Assembly (NCBI GenBank): GCA_027452265.1
Contig: DAIDGR010000062.1
Location: 1 to 64,000 of the forward strand
DNA from: Caulobacteraceae bacterium
GTDB lineage: Bacteria; Pseudomonadota; Alphaproteobacteria; Caulobacterales; Caulobacteraceae
Length of the DNA stretch: 64,000 bases
Reading direction: 5' to 3'
Position 1 is the first letter of the stretch, and every line of letters begins with the position of its first letter. Made by a program: the position numbers and the translations under genes. This document shows positions 25,165 through 34,878 of the stretch, one piece after another. The notes beneath the pieces were generated by a model. It did no database searches and was not told the origin of the DNA. It saw nothing but the letters and a program-made list of their open reading frames with translations.

Positions 25165-25230
25165 GCGAAGCCTGGCTGAATTGGCGGCCCGCTATTGACA
25201 GGCGCGGCGGCCTCGACGCTTGAGGGCGCC

Positions 25231-26358
25231 ATGAACGCCCCCGTTGCTCCGCTTCGCCCCGAACCGCGTCCTGGGATTCTGGATATCGCCCCCTATGTGC
25301 CTGGCAAGGCGGGCGTTCCGGGCGCCGTTCAGCCCGTCAAACTGTCGGCCAACGAGAATCTGCTGGGCGCGAGCCCCAAGGCGATCGACGCCTTCCGCGC
25401 TGTGGCGGACCAGATGGCCCTCTATCCCGACGGACGCGGCGCTCTGCTGCGCCAGGCGGTCGTGGAGCGCTACGGCCTGGAGCCGGAGCGGATCATTCTG
25501 GGCTGCGGCACGGACGAGGTGTTCGCCATGCTGAGCCAGGCCTTTCTGCGGGTCGGGGACAATATCGTTCAGGGCGAGTTCGGCTTTGGCGCCTACGCCA
25601 TCGCCGCGCGCGCCAACGAGGCGGAGGTGCGCTACGCCAAGGAAAAGGACTATCGGCTCGACGTCGACGCCCTGCTCGAAGCGGTGGATGCGCGCACCCG
25701 CCTGGTGTTCGTGGCCAATCCGGCCAACCCCACCGGCACCGTCCTTCCGGCCTCGGAGATCGCCCGCCTGCATGCCGGGCTGCCGCCCCAGGTGATCCTG
25801 GTGCTCGATGGGGCCTATGCCGAGTTTTGCGTCGACCCGACCTTCGATGACGGAATGGATCTCGCGCGCGAGGCGGCCAATGTGGTGGTGACCCACACCT
25901 TTTCGAAGATCCACGGTCTCGCGTCCCTTCGCATCGGCTGGGCCTATGCCCCGCGCGAGGTGGCCGAGGCGGTCGAGCGCATCCGCCTGCCGTTCAACAC
26001 CTCGATCCCGGCCCAGGCCGCGGCCGTGGCGGCCCTCGGGGATCTGGAGTTCCAGGCCCGGTCGCTCGAGCACGTGGAGACCTGGCGGCCCTGGCTTCTG
26101 CAGCAGCTCTCCGGTCTGGGACTGAATGTCGTCCCCTCGGCCGCCAACTTCCTCCTGATCGGCTTTCCAAAGTCGCCGGGGCGGCGGGCCTCGGACGCGG
26201 AAGCCTATCTGGCGAAGCGCGGCCTGATCGTCCGGGGCGTGGCCAGCTATGGCCTGCCAGACCATCTGCGCATCACGATCGGCCTGGAGGCGCACAACCG
26301 CGCGGTGGTCGAGGCGCTCGCCGAGTTCATGCGGCCGGGATCGGACGTCAGGACGTGA
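25231..26358 (+). CDS. hisC: Histidinol-phosphate aminotransferase
   Basis: PLP aminotransferase of histidine synthesis; next to tyrA it probably also serves aromatic amino-acid transamination, as HisC-family enzymes often do. 375 residues from ATG 25231 (GAGGG just upstream); an in-frame ATG at 25195 is possible. PLP-binding Lys226 lies in TFSKIHGLASLRIGW. LSANENLLG, VFVANPANPTGT and LDGAYAEF are conserved blocks. A TTGACA at 25195-25200 has no good -10 partner. Coupled to the next gene (GTGA). Confidence 0.92.
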   Translation: MNAPVAPLRPEPRPGILDIAPYVPGKAGVPGAVQPVKLSANENLLGASPKAIDAFRAVADQMALYPDGRGALLRQAVVERYGLEPERIILGCGTDEVFAMLSQAFLRVGDNIVQGEFGFGAYAIAARANEAEVRYAKEKDYRLDVDALLEAVDARTRLVFVANPANPTGTVLPASEIARLHAGLPPQVILVLDGAYAEFCVDPTFDDGMDLAREAANVVVTHTFSKIHGLASLRIGWAYAPREVAEAVERIRLPFNTSIPAQAAAVAALGDLEFQARSLEHVETWRPWLLQQLSGLGLNVVPSAANFLLIGFPKSPGRRASDAEAYLAKRGLIVRGVASYGLPDHLRITIGLEAHNRAVVEALAEFMRPGSDVRT

Positions 26359-27311
26359 CCACGCCGCGCCCCGACGCCCCTGCGCCGCTCTATACGCGCC
26401 TGGCCATCATCGGGTGCGGCATGGTCGGCTCGTCCGTGGCGCGCGCCGTCCGGGCGCGGGGCCTGGCGCAGGAAGTGGCGGTCTTTGATCCGGATCCGCA
26501 GGCGCGGGCGCGCATCGCGGCCCTGGGCTTCGCCCATGTGGTGAGCGACAGCGCCGAAGGGGCCGTGAACGGGGCGGACATCGCCCTCTTCGCCGCGCCG
26601 CCGCTCTCCATCGTGCCCGCGGTGCGCGCACTCGCCTCGGCCTTCGCCCCCGGCGCGACGATCACCGATGTGGGTTCGGTGAAGGCGGCCATCGCCGAGG
26701 GTCTGGCGGATCTGCCGCGCGACGATCTCTTCATCATCCCCGGCCACCCGATCGCCGGGACCGAGAAGTCGGGCCCCGATGCCGGCCGCGAGGGCCTGTT
26801 CGAGGGCCGCTGGACGATCCTGACGCCCGATCCGTCCCGCAAGGATGCCGCCTACGCCGCCGCGGTGGAGCGCCTGGCCCGGTTCTGGGAGGGCATGGGG
26901 GCCCAGGTGGAGCGGATGGATGACCGACACCACGATCTCGTCCTTGCCGTCACCTCGCACCTGCCGCACCTGATCGCCTACAACATTGTCGGTACGGCGG
27001 CGGATCTGGAGGAGGTCACGCGCGGCGAGGTGATCAAGTACTCCGCCGGGGGATTTCGCGACTTCACCCGTATCGCCGCCTCCGATCCGGTCATGTGGCG
27101 GGATGTCTTTCTCGCCAACAAGGATGCGGTGCTGGAGATCCTCGGCCGCTTCACTGAAGACCTTCAGGCCCTGTCCCGCGCCATTCGCTGGGGCGAGGGC
27201 GACAAGCTCCAGGAGCTGTTCACGCGCACGCGCGAGATTCGGCGCGGTGTCATCGATGCCGGGCAGGAGACGGCCGAGCCGGACTTCGGCCGCGAGAGAA
27301 CCCGGGGCTAA
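26355..27311 (+). CDS. tyrA: Prephenate (or arogenate) dehydrogenase
   Basis: Oxidative decarboxylation of prephenate (or arogenate) in tyrosine synthesis. 318 residues. The Rossmann motif is IIGCGMVGSSVARAV (G20, G22, G25). GHPIAGTEKSGPDAG holds the catalytic His region, and HHDLVLAVTSHLPHLIAYN is the second His segment. GGFRDFTRIAASDP is typical of the cyclohexadienyl type. GTG start overlapping the hisC stop. Which substrate is preferred cannot be told from the sequence. Confidence 0.93.
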   Translation: MTTPRPDAPAPLYTRLAIIGCGMVGSSVARAVRARGLAQEVAVFDPDPQARARIAALGFAHVVSDSAEGAVNGADIALFAAPPLSIVPAVRALASAFAPGATITDVGSVKAAIAEGLADLPRDDLFIIPGHPIAGTEKSGPDAGREGLFEGRWTILTPDPSRKDAAYAAAVERLARFWEGMGAQVERMDDRHHDLVLAVTSHLPHLIAYNIVGTAADLEEVTRGEVIKYSAGGFRDFTRIAASDPVMWRDVFLANKDAVLEILGRFTEDLQALSRAIRWGEGDKLQELFTRTREIRRGVIDAGQETAEPDFGRERTRG

Positions 27312-28708
27312 GCTTCGGCCGCGCCTATCCGGGCGCGGGGGGTCAGGGCCAGCCAGACGGCCAGAGCGATCGCAGGCAGGCCAAGCGCCGCCGCCAGCAG
27401 ATAGAACAGACCATAGGCCTCGATCAGCGAGCGACCCGGGGTCGTCAGGCCAACCACGAGGACGCCGGAAAAGCCCTTCAACGTCTTGCCGGTCCAGGTC
27501 AGGGCCGAGGTCAGAAGCGCATACTGGGTCGCGGTGTAGCCCAGGCTCGTCAGACCGGACATGTAGGTCACCAGAGCCACGCCGGCATACCCCATGGCCG
27601 CGGAGTCAAAGCTCATGATCGCGGCGAAGGCGGTCACCTTCACCGGCCCCAGACTCATCAGGACGTAATCCCCGCCGTGCAGGGCCAGAAGGGCGAAGGC
27701 CCCCACCGCGATCGGCTGCAGGATCCCGCCCACGATCAGGCTGCGCATGACGCCAAGCCGCAGGGTCGAAAGGCCTCCCAGGGCCACGCCGATCAGCGAG
27801 CCCGCCAAGCCCACGGTGGTCCGGACCGCCACGATGGTCGGCTTGTCGATGCCCAGGGCGCGATAAAAGGGCAGGCTCATGGGGCCGCGCATATAGTCGC
27901 TCAAGTGATAGAGCGTGATCATGCCCAGCATCAGCACGCCCAGCGCCAGGCCGTGCTCGCGCATGAAGGCGATGAACGGTCCTGTCACCGCATCGGCCAG
28001 AGATCGCAGGGGCGCGCCCGTTTCAGCCTTTGCGCGCGCGTCGATGGCCGCGTCCGCGGCGGGGGGCTCGCCTGCAAAGAGGGCGGCGACCATGCCTACC
28101 CCTATGAACAGGCCGTACAGGGCGTAGGCCAGGGGCCAGCCCACCGCCTGAGCCAGCAGCAGGATCAGCGCCTCGGTGGCGACCAGGGCGCCGCGATAGC
28201 CCAGGCTGTAGGCGGAGGTGAGCAGTCCCAGCTCCTCGCCGTCGGCGGCGATCTCGATGCGCCAGGCGTCGATCACCGTGTCCTGAGCGGCGGCCGACAC
28301 CCCGGCGACCAGACCAAACGCAATCAGGGCCGGCAGGCTCTTCGTTGGATCGCTCGCCGCCATCCCCAGCAGTCCGATCCCGACGCCGGCCTGGGTCAGC
28401 AGCATCCAGCCGCGTCGGCGGCCCAGGCGATTGAATAGCGGCGCCGGCAATCGATCGACCACCGCGCCCCAGAGGAACTTCACCGAATAGGTCAGGCTGA
28501 TCCAGGAGAGGAAGCCAATCAGAGCCAACCCGACCCCGGCCTCGTCCAGCCATAGGCCCAGCGTATTGCCGATCAACATGAAGGGCAGGCCGGAGGAGAA
28601 GCCAAGCGCCAGCATTACCGCGACCCTGGGCCGTGACAGGGCGCTCAGCACGCCCCTGGCGCCTCGATGGCGGGGACGAGCGGCGGAAGCGGCGACTTGA
28701 CCGGTCAT
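27308..28708 (-). CDS. AmpG-like MFS permease
   Basis: 466 residues from ATG 28708; starts at 28744 or 28801 are also open. Twelve or more hydrophobic helices. RPRVAVMLALGFSSGLPFML at the start and AQDTVIDAWRIE in the first half are AmpG/SLC33-type signatures. AmpG imports GlcNAc-anhydroMurNAc peptides for cell-wall recycling, which would fit amgK-murU in this window, but several related transporters share the fold. Converges on tyrA with a 4-base stop overlap; 55 bases after the glycosyltransferase stop. Confidence 0.78.
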   Translation of the reverse strand: MTGQVAASAARPRHRGARGVLSALSRPRVAVMLALGFSSGLPFMLIGNTLGLWLDEAGVGLALIGFLSWISLTYSVKFLWGAVVDRLPAPLFNRLGRRRGWMLLTQAGVGIGLLGMAASDPTKSLPALIAFGLVAGVSAAAQDTVIDAWRIEIAADGEELGLLTSAYSLGYRGALVATEALILLLAQAVGWPLAYALYGLFIGVGMVAALFAGEPPAADAAIDARAKAETGAPLRSLADAVTGPFIAFMREHGLALGVLMLGMITLYHLSDYMRGPMSLPFYRALGIDKPTIVAVRTTVGLAGSLIGVALGGLSTLRLGVMRSLIVGGILQPIAVGAFALLALHGGDYVLMSLGPVKVTAFAAIMSFDSAAMGYAGVALVTYMSGLTSLGYTATQYALLTSALTWTGKTLKGFSGVLVVGLTTPGRSLIEAYGLFYLLAAALGLPAIALAVWLALTPRARIGAAEA

Positions 28709-28763
28709 GGGGCGAGCCTGGGGCGCCTCGCGCGCGACGTCCATGGGGCCCAGCGCGGCGGCA

Positions 28764-29702
28764 TTACAGGGCTGCGGCCAGGGTCTGCAGGCGGCGTCCA
28801 TAGGTGTGCTCCGCCAGGACCCGCCGGCGACCCCGCTCGCCCAGACGGCGCGCCAGATCGGGATCGCCGCGCAGCCGCTCGGCCTGGGCGTTCAACTCAG
28901 CGAGGTCGCGCCATACCAGGACCTCGACGCCCGGCTCAAAGCAATGATCAAGGTCGGGTTGATCGTCGGTCAGGAGCGCGGCGCCGGCCATGAGCGGGGC
29001 GAAGTTGCGCTGATTGAGCCCGGCCAGGACATTGGCCTCGTTGCGGATATTGAGCACGGCGCCATGCCCGCCATACAGCGCGCGCACCGCGTCCGGCGCC
29101 ATGCGCCGCGCCCGTCGGTGATGGTGCGCCCCGTCCGCCTCGCTCCAGCCCGCGCCCACCAGGACAAGGGGCGAGGCCGTCCCGGCGACGACGGCGCGGC
29201 GATGCGGCGTGGCGTTGCCGACGAAGACCAGGTCGGGCGAGCGATGGCGGCGGCTGGGCCATACGCCGGAGACGTCGGCGGCGTGCGGCAGAAAGAGGGT
29301 CGGGGCGCTGAAGCCCAGGGCCTGGTGCCTCGCGACCAGAGCCGTGTCGGTATAGGCGATGAGGTCGAACAGCGCCGCCCGTTCGGCCGCCTCGGCTTCG
29401 AACAGGTCCCCGGCCCACCCGGCGAGGGGAGGGCGGCCCTCAAGACGGGCCACCGCCTCCAGCAGAGCGTGCGGCGCATGGAGCGCCCCGATCACCAGGA
29501 TCAGATCGAACCGTTCGTGTCGCAGGCGCCGGGTCAGGCCGGCGGCGATGGGCGCCGCCAGACGCGCTTCAAGACCCTGGGCCAGCCAGGAGCGCCGGAC
29601 AAAGCCTGTTCGTACCGTATGGCCCTCGGCGATGAGAGAGGCCGTCGCCTCTTCCAGCCAGTGGTTGACGCTGCCGGCCTTGCCCAGAAGGAACAGCCTC
29701 AT
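28764..29702 (-). CDS. CgeB-like glycosyltransferase
   Basis: 312 residues from ATG. GT-B fold with MRLFLLGKAGSVNHWLEEAT at the N-terminus. The C-terminal domain has LNIRNEANVLAGLNQRNFAPLMAGA and CFEPGVEVLVWRDLAEL, the Glyco_trans_1_2 (CgeB) signature. CgeB proteins act on spore coats, and relatives act on flagellin or surface glycans; the acceptor here is unknown. It lies between cobS and the AmpG-like gene without overlaps. The 162 bases between it and cobS show no gene. Confidence 0.78.
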   Translation of the reverse strand: MRLFLLGKAGSVNHWLEEATASLIAEGHTVRTGFVRRSWLAQGLEARLAAPIAAGLTRRLRHERFDLILVIGALHAPHALLEAVARLEGRPPLAGWAGDLFEAEAAERAALFDLIAYTDTALVARHQALGFSAPTLFLPHAADVSGVWPSRRHRSPDLVFVGNATPHRRAVVAGTASPLVLVGAGWSEADGAHHHRRARRMAPDAVRALYGGHGAVLNIRNEANVLAGLNQRNFAPLMAGAALLTDDQPDLDHCFEPGVEVLVWRDLAELNAQAERLRGDPDLARRLGERGRRRVLAEHTYGRRLQTLAAAL

Positions 29703-29864
29703 GCGGGTCGCCGGCCGGCGTTCACGGGCGATGGACGAGCCAGGCCCGGTCCTGGGTCCACCCCGGCCCATCGGCCCACCCGATTTGCCCGCATCCGGAC
29801 CTCCCGCTCGGCCTCGACCCTATCACGCGACGATCGGCGCGCGGCGGAACGACGGGGGCGGGGT

Positions 29865-30917
29865 TCAGGCCACCTTCACGCGCGCGGCCGCTTCGGGAAG
29901 GTCGCCGCCGAACGCGCGCTGGTAGAACTCCGCCACGGTGGGCCGCTCCAGTTCGTCGCATTTGTTCAGGAAGGTCACGCGGAAGGCCAGGGCGATGTCG
30001 CCGGCGAAGATCTCGGCGTTCTGAGCCCAGGTGATCACCGTGCGCGGGCTCATGACGGTGGAGATGTCGCCGTTCATGAAGGCGTTGCGGGTCATGTCCG
30101 CCACCCGGACCATGGCCGCAATCTGGCGACGGCCCTCCGCGGTCGCGGCATAGTTGGGCGCCTTGGCCAGGACGATCTCGGCCTCCACCTCGTGGCTCAG
30201 ATAGTTCAGGGTGGTGACGATCGACCAGCGGTCCATCTGGCCCTGATTGATCTGCTGGGTGCCATGATACAGCCCGGTGGTGTCGCCAAGGCCGATCGTG
30301 TTGGTGGTCGCGAACAGCCGGAAGTGGGCGTTGGGTCGGATGACGCGGTTCTGATCGAGCAGGGTTAGGCGGCCCTGAGCCTCAAGAATGCGCTGGATCA
30401 CGAACATCACGTCGGGCCGGCCAGCGTCATATTCGTCGAAGACCAGGGCCATGGGGCGTTGCAGGCACCAGGGCAGGATGCCCTCGCGAAACTCCGTCAC
30501 CTGCTTGCCATCCTTGAGCACGATGGCGTCCTTGCCCACCAGGTCGATGCGGCTGACATGGCTGTCGAGGTTGACCCGGATCATCGGCCAGTTGAGGCGC
30601 GCGGCGACCTGTTCGATGTGGGTCGACTTGCCGGTGCCGTGATAGCCCTGCACCATGACCCGCCGGTCGAACGCGAAGCCGGCGCAGATCGCCAGGGTGG
30701 TCTGGGGATCGAACCGATAGGCTTCGTCCAGATCGGGCACATGGCTGTCGCGCCGCGAGAAGGCCGGTACGCGCATGTCGGAGTCCACGCCGAACACCTC
30801 GCGGATCGAGACGGTCCGATCCGGGACCAAGCTCAGGAGATCGTCGGCGGCCTGGCTTTCGGCGGCCTGGCTTTCGGAGGCTTGGGTGTCGGCGGGGTGT
30901 GCGGCGGAGGTGGACAT
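29865..30917 (-). CDS. cobS: Aerobic cobaltochelatase CobS subunit / MoxR-type AAA+ ATPase
   Basis: AAA+ ATPase partner of CobN and CobT in cobalt insertion into hydrogenobyrinate diamide (vitamin B12). 350 residues. Walker A GYHGTGKS (91-98), Walker [12 protein letters not shown], sensor FATTNTIG and [14 protein letters not shown] match CobS closely. The start ATG 30917 has AAGGA 8 bases upstream. The N-terminal 25 residues include a duplicated SESQAA/AESQAA stretch. cobT, usually adjacent, is not found here. A DnaJ-like gene lies just upstream, as in many alphaproteobacteria. Confidence 0.9.
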   Translation of the reverse strand: MSTSAAHPADTQASESQAAESQAADDLLSLVPDRTVSIREVFGVDSDMRVPAFSRRDSHVPDLDEAYRFDPQTTLAICAGFAFDRRVMVQGYHGTGKSTHIEQVAARLNWPMIRVNLDSHVSRIDLVGKDAIVLKDGKQVTEFREGILPWCLQRPMALVFDEYDAGRPDVMFVIQRILEAQGRLTLLDQNRVIRPNAHFRLFATTNTIGLGDTTGLYHGTQQINQGQMDRWSIVTTLNYLSHEVEAEIVLAKAPNYAATAEGRRQIAAMVRVADMTRNAFMNGDISTVMSPRTVITWAQNAEIFAGDIALAFRVTFLNKCDELERPTVAEFYQRAFGGDLPEAAARVKVA

Positions 30918-30979
30918 GCTCAATTCCTTAGCGCCGTCGCCCTCGCCTTTCAAACGCAACAGTCCCCCTTAAAGGAACC

Positions 30980-31606
30980 TCAGACCCGCTTCGCCTTTTG
31001 CAGGGTCTTGTAGGCGCGGATCACCCGCTGGAGCTTGCCTTCCGCCGAGCGATCGCCGCCATTGGTGTCGGGGTGGCACAGCTTGACCAGCTCCAGATAA
31101 CGGGTGCGGATCGTCGCCGCCTCGGCGGTTTCCTCCAGATCGAGGTCATAGAGGGCCGCGCGCTCCAGCTTGCCCACGCGCGGCGGACGCACGCCCGCGC
31201 CTCCCGGCGCCGGAGGCGGCTCGCCAAACAGGCCGAACGCGTCCCTGAACGCGCCCCGCAATCCTGACGCCTCGCGATTGCGCGCGCCCGACTTGAACGA
31301 CCAGGTCGGACGCCCGCCGGTGGTCACCTCCTCGGCCACGCGCTGGGCGATTTCGTCCTCGCTCATGCCGGCGAAATAGTTCCAGTTCCGGTTGTATTCG
31401 GCCGCGTGAACCCTGCAGAACCAGTAAGGCTCGTTCACCATGTCGGGGCCGCGCGGGGCGCGGGCCGTGGCCGGCTGGCGACATCCGGCATGGTCGCAGA
31501 CGCGACCGCCCGGATCGCGCGCGGCGGACACGGTCTCGTCCTCCGGCGGCGGCGGCCGCACGCGGATGTCGACGAAGCGGGGTCGATAGCGAAACGCGCT
31601 CGGCAT
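30980..31606 (-). CDS. DnaJ-domain protein
   Basis: 208 residues. The J domain is at the C-terminus (about 145-205) with LVKLCHPDTNGGDRSAEGKL carrying the HPD motif needed to stimulate Hsp70 ATPase. The N-terminal part has a Cys/His cluster (CDHAGC, WFCRVHAAEYN) that may bind zinc. This arrangement (C-terminal J domain next to cobS and bolA) is common in alphaproteobacteria; its client is unknown. Divergent from bolA by 74 bases. Confidence 0.88.
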   Translation of the reverse strand: MPSAFRYRPRFVDIRVRPPPPEDETVSAARDPGGRVCDHAGCRQPATARAPRGPDMVNEPYWFCRVHAAEYNRNWNYFAGMSEDEIAQRVAEEVTTGGRPTWSFKSGARNREASGLRGAFRDAFGLFGEPPPAPGGAGVRPPRVGKLERAALYDLDLEETAEAATIRTRYLELVKLCHPDTNGGDRSAEGKLQRVIRAYKTLQKAKRV

Positions 31607-31680
31607 TCGCCGAGTTTGGGAGCGCGCGCGCCGCAGTTCAAGAATTGACAGGTGCGTCGGGCCCATCCTTTGCTGAGGCG

Positions 31681-31968
31681 ATGGGCCGGGTTGCGCAATC
31701 CATGAGAGACGTGTTGCAGGCCGGGCTCTCGCCGACCCGGCTGGAGATCACCGACGAATCCGCGCTGCACGCGGGCCACAGCGCCATGGGCCACAAGGCC
31801 TCGGGCGAGGACGTCGAGAGCCATTTTCGCGTGGTCATCGAGGCCGCGGCCTTCGCCGGCCTTCGGCCTCTGGCCCGACATCGGATGGTCAATGCGCTTC
31901 TCAAGTCGGCGCTCGAGACGGACATTCACGCCCTGTCGCTCAAGCTCCTGGCGCCGGGCGAATCCTGA
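31681..31968 (+). CDS. bolA: BolA family protein
   Basis: 95 residues. The BolA fold is recognised by LEITDESALHAGH and SHFRVVIEAAAFAGLRPLARHRMVN. Family members bind monothiol glutaredoxins through a shared [2Fe-2S] cluster, and some bind DNA; the His in ALHAGH and that in ARHRMV are likely ligands. ATG 31681; a later ATG at 31702 is possible. Confidence 0.93.
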   Translation: MGRVAQSMRDVLQAGLSPTRLEITDESALHAGHSAMGHKASGEDVESHFRVVIEAAAFAGLRPLARHRMVNALLKSALETDIHALSLKLLAPGES

Positions 31969-31986
31969 TCGGATGCGGGTTCCGGA

Positions 31987-32358
31987 TCAGACCGGAATCT
32001 GTTCCAGGGCCTGGGCCAGGTCGGCGATGCGATAGGGCTTGCGCAGCAGGCGCACCCCGCGATCCTCCGGCCGAAGGCCTGCTTCGCCATAGCCGGTGCA
32101 ATAGATGAACGGCGCGTTCCGCGCGCGCAGGAGGTCGGCGACCGGGTAGACCGGTAGGCCCTCCAGATTGAGGTCGAGCAGCGCCACGTCGAAGGCCACG
32201 CCGCTGTCGATCAGGCGCAAAGCTTCGCTCACCGAGCCGGCCGGCCCGACGAGGCTGGCCCCCAGATCCGAGAGCATGGATTCGACAAGGAGGGCGATCA
32301 GGCTGTCGTCCTCGACCACGAGCACCCGCCGTCCCGTGATTCCCGAAGACGTGGTCAT
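31987..32358 (-). CDS. Single-domain response regulator
   Basis: 123 residues, only a receiver domain. Acidic pocket Glu/Asp in VVEDDSL, phospho-acceptor Asp62 in LLDLNLEG, Thr88 in YCTGYG and Lys107 in LRKPYR are all present, so it should be phosphorylatable. No output domain and no adjacent histidine kinase. The GLPVYPVADLLRAR pattern is frequent in receivers acting with HWE/HisKA_2 kinases of alphaproteobacteria. Confidence 0.88.
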   Translation of the reverse strand: MTTSSGITGRRVLVVEDDSLIALLVESMLSDLGASLVGPAGSVSEALRLIDSGVAFDVALLDLNLEGLPVYPVADLLRARNAPFIYCTGYGEAGLRPEDRGVRLLRKPYRIADLAQALEQIPV

Positions 32359-32410
32359 CCTTCAAGCATAGCCAAGCTGTCCGGCCGGGGAAAGGCGGAG
32401 CGACCCCGGC

Positions 32411-33691
32411 TCAAGCCTCGGGGTCGGTGTGAGGGCTGATGCGCAACAGGGTGATGCGGTTGCGCCGCCGTCTCAGAACCTGGAAGCGATGGCCGTGAAA
32501 CAGGAAGGTCTGGCCGGGCTCGGGGATCGACTGGGCGTCATGAATGACGAGGCCCGCGACGGTGACGGCGAGATCGTCGGGCAGGGACCAGTCCAGAGCC
32601 CGGTTGAGATCGCGCACACTGACCTGCCCCTCCACCAGGACCGAGCCATCCGGCTGGCGCCTTACCCCCGGGGCGGCCGCATCGTGTTCGTCGTCGATCT
32701 CGCCGACGATCTCCTCGAGGATATCCTCCAGCGTCACCAGGCCCTGCAGGGCTCCATATTCATCCACCACCAGGGCGAAGTGGCTGCGCCGCTTGAGGAA
32801 CTGGTCCAGCTGATCGCGCAGGCCGGTGGTCTCGGGCACAAACCAGGGCGCCCGCATCAGGGCCGAGACGTCCAGCGCCTCGGTCGCGCCGCCGCTGACG
32901 GCCAGAACGCGCAGGAGGTCGCGGGCGTGCAGCACGCCGACGATGTTCTCCCGCTCGCCGCGATAAAGGGGCAGGCGGGTATGCTCCGCCTCCAGGGCCT
33001 GCTCCACCAGGAGACGCGGCGGCAGATCGGCGTCGATCATCGAGATCTCGGTGCGATGCACCATGATCTCGGCCACGGTCATGTCCGAGAGGTCGAGCAC
33101 GCCGCCCAGCATCCGCCGCTCGCCGCTCTCAAAGACGCCGCCCGCATGGTGCAGATTGACCGCGCCGCGGATTTCCTCCCGCGCGGCGTCTTCGCCCGGC
33201 GCCGCATCGAGTTGCACGCCGGCGAGCCCAAGGGTCACACGGACCACCACCTGAACCGCGGCGGTGACCGGGCTGAGGATGCGGACGGCCAGGCTCATGG
33301 GCGCGGCGAGGCCCCGGGCGAGATCGTCGGCGCGGGCCAGGGCGAGGGTCTTGGGCAGGACCTCGACGAACACCACCACCATGATCGTCATCACCACCGT
33401 GGCGACGAAGACGCCCTTGGGTCCCGGGATCAGGCGCGTGAGAACCAGGGTCGCCAGGACGGAGCTCAGAACATTGAGCGCATTGTAGCCCAGGAGCACC
33501 GCGCCGATCAGATTCTGGGGCCGCTCCAGAAGACGGTTCACGCGCCGCGCCTGGCGATCGCCCTCGCGCTCAAGCTGGTGCAGGCGACCGCGGCTGGCGC
33601 GGGTCAGGGCCGTCTCGGCGGCGGAGAAGACGGCGGATATGATCAGCAGAGCAAGGATCAGGCCGATCAGGCCCCACAGGTCGAGGGTCAT
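32411..33691 (-). CDS. CNNM/CorC-type membrane protein with CBS domains
   Basis: 426 residues. The N-terminal DUF21/CNNM membrane domain (about 1-175, SAVFSAAETALTRASRGRL, VEVLPKTLALARAD) is followed by two CBS repeats (about 205-330: MVHRTEISMIDAD, FALVVDEYGALQGLVTLEDILEEIVGEI) and a CorC_HlyC transporter-associated domain (about 345-420). Family members are implicated in Mg2+ efflux. It follows aroB on the same strand after 71 bases of ATG/CAT-rich spacer. Confidence 0.9.
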   Translation of the reverse strand: MTLDLWGLIGLILALLIISAVFSAAETALTRASRGRLHQLEREGDRQARRVNRLLERPQNLIGAVLLGYNALNVLSSVLATLVLTRLIPGPKGVFVATVVMTIMVVVFVEVLPKTLALARADDLARGLAAPMSLAVRILSPVTAAVQVVVRVTLGLAGVQLDAAPGEDAAREEIRGAVNLHHAGGVFESGERRMLGGVLDLSDMTVAEIMVHRTEISMIDADLPPRLLVEQALEAEHTRLPLYRGERENIVGVLHARDLLRVLAVSGGATEALDVSALMRAPWFVPETTGLRDQLDQFLKRRSHFALVVDEYGALQGLVTLEDILEEIVGEIDDEHDAAAPGVRRQPDGSVLVEGQVSVRDLNRALDWSLPDDLAVTVAGLVIHDAQSIPEPGQTFLFHGHRFQVLRRRRNRITLLRISPHTDPEA

Positions 33692-33762
33692 GGGCCCGGA
33701 CTCATGAACATGGATTCATGGACATGGACTCATCCGCGAGCCCCCCAGCGCGGCGCCCAGAG

Positions 33763-34878
33763 TCACGGGTCGGCCCCCTCCGCCCGCAGGAACGCCTCCA
33801 CCGCCTCGCGCGCAACGCCCTTGGCGGTAAAGGCCGCGCCGATCTCCCGGGCGAGGATGAAGGTCAGTTCGCCGTTCTCCGTCTTCTTGTCCTGAGCCAT
33901 TGCGTTGAGGAGACGCTGGGCGCTGAACGGACGGCCAAGCTCGGCGAGGGTCGTGGGCAGTCCTGCCGCCTTCAACGCCTCGGCCGCGCGGACCGCCGCT
34001 CCAGGCGGGCATAGCCCCAGTCGCGCGGAAAAGCGGAACGCCAGGGCGCAGCCAAGGCCAACGCCCTCCCCGTGCAACAGGGCGTCGCCGAACCCGGTCT
34101 CGGTCTCCAGGGCGTGGCCGAAGGTGTGACCCAGATTGAGCAGGGCCCTCTGGCCTGTTTCGCGTTCGTCGGCGGCGACGATCGCCGCCTTCATCTCCAC
34201 CGAACGGGCGACGGCGCGGGTCAAAAGGGCGGTATCGCCGCCGAGCGCCCGCGCGCCGTTGGCCTCCAGCCAGGCGAAGAACACCGCATCTCCCAGAAGG
34301 CCGTATTTCAACACCTCGGCCCAGCCGCTGACCCTCTGTCGTGCGGGCAGGCTGGCCAGAAGACCGATATCGGCCAGGACAAGGCGCGGCTGGTGGAAGG
34401 CGCCGATCAGGTTCTTGCCCTGGGGGCTGTCGATCGCCGTCTTGCCGCCGACCGAGGAGTCGACCTGGGCCAGAAGCGTCGTTGGAATTTGCACGAAATC
34501 CACGCCGCGCTTGAAGATCGCGGCGGCGAAGCCCGCCAGATCGCCGATCACGCCGCCGCCGAAGGCGACCACGATGTCACTGCGCTCCAGGCCAAGGGAC
34601 AGCAGCGACTCGCACAGCCTCTGAAGGCCGGCGTAGGACTTGCTCTCCTCGCCCGGCGGCAGGATCACCTCCTGCACCGCCAGCCCGGCCGAGGTCAGGG
34701 CGCGGCGCAAGCGCCCGCCATGCAGGTCGGCCACGGTCTCGTCGGTGACCACGGTGGCCACGGGTCGCTTGAGGAGCGGACGCAGCAGGCTCCCGGCGCG
34801 ATCGATCAGATCCGGCTCGACAAGCACGTCATAGGCCCGCGCGCCGAGCCCCACCCCGATTTTCACGGCCGTGGTCAT
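33763..34878 (-). CDS. aroB: 3-dehydroquinate synthase
   Basis: Second step of the shikimate pathway: DAHP to 3-dehydroquinate, using NAD and a divalent metal. 371 residues. [47 protein letters not shown] is diagnostic. Metal ligands lie in the C-terminal [12 protein letters not shown]. The start overlaps the aroK stop (ATGA), so translation is probably coupled. Confidence 0.97.
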   Translation of the reverse strand: MTTAVKIGVGLGARAYDVLVEPDLIDRAGSLLRPLLKRPVATVVTDETVADLHGGRLRRALTSAGLAVQEVILPPGEESKSYAGLQRLCESLLSLGLERSDIVVAFGGGVIGDLAGFAAAIFKRGVDFVQIPTTLLAQVDSSVGGKTAIDSPQGKNLIGAFHQPRLVLADIGLLASLPARQRVSGWAEVLKYGLLGDAVFFAWLEANGARALGGDTALLTRAVARSVEMKAAIVAADERETGQRALLNLGHTFGHALETETGFGDALLHGEGVGLGCALAFRFSARLGLCPPGAAVRAAEALKAAGLPTTLAELGRPFSAQRLLNAMAQDKKTENGELTFILAREIGAAFTAKGVAREAVEAFLRAEGADP

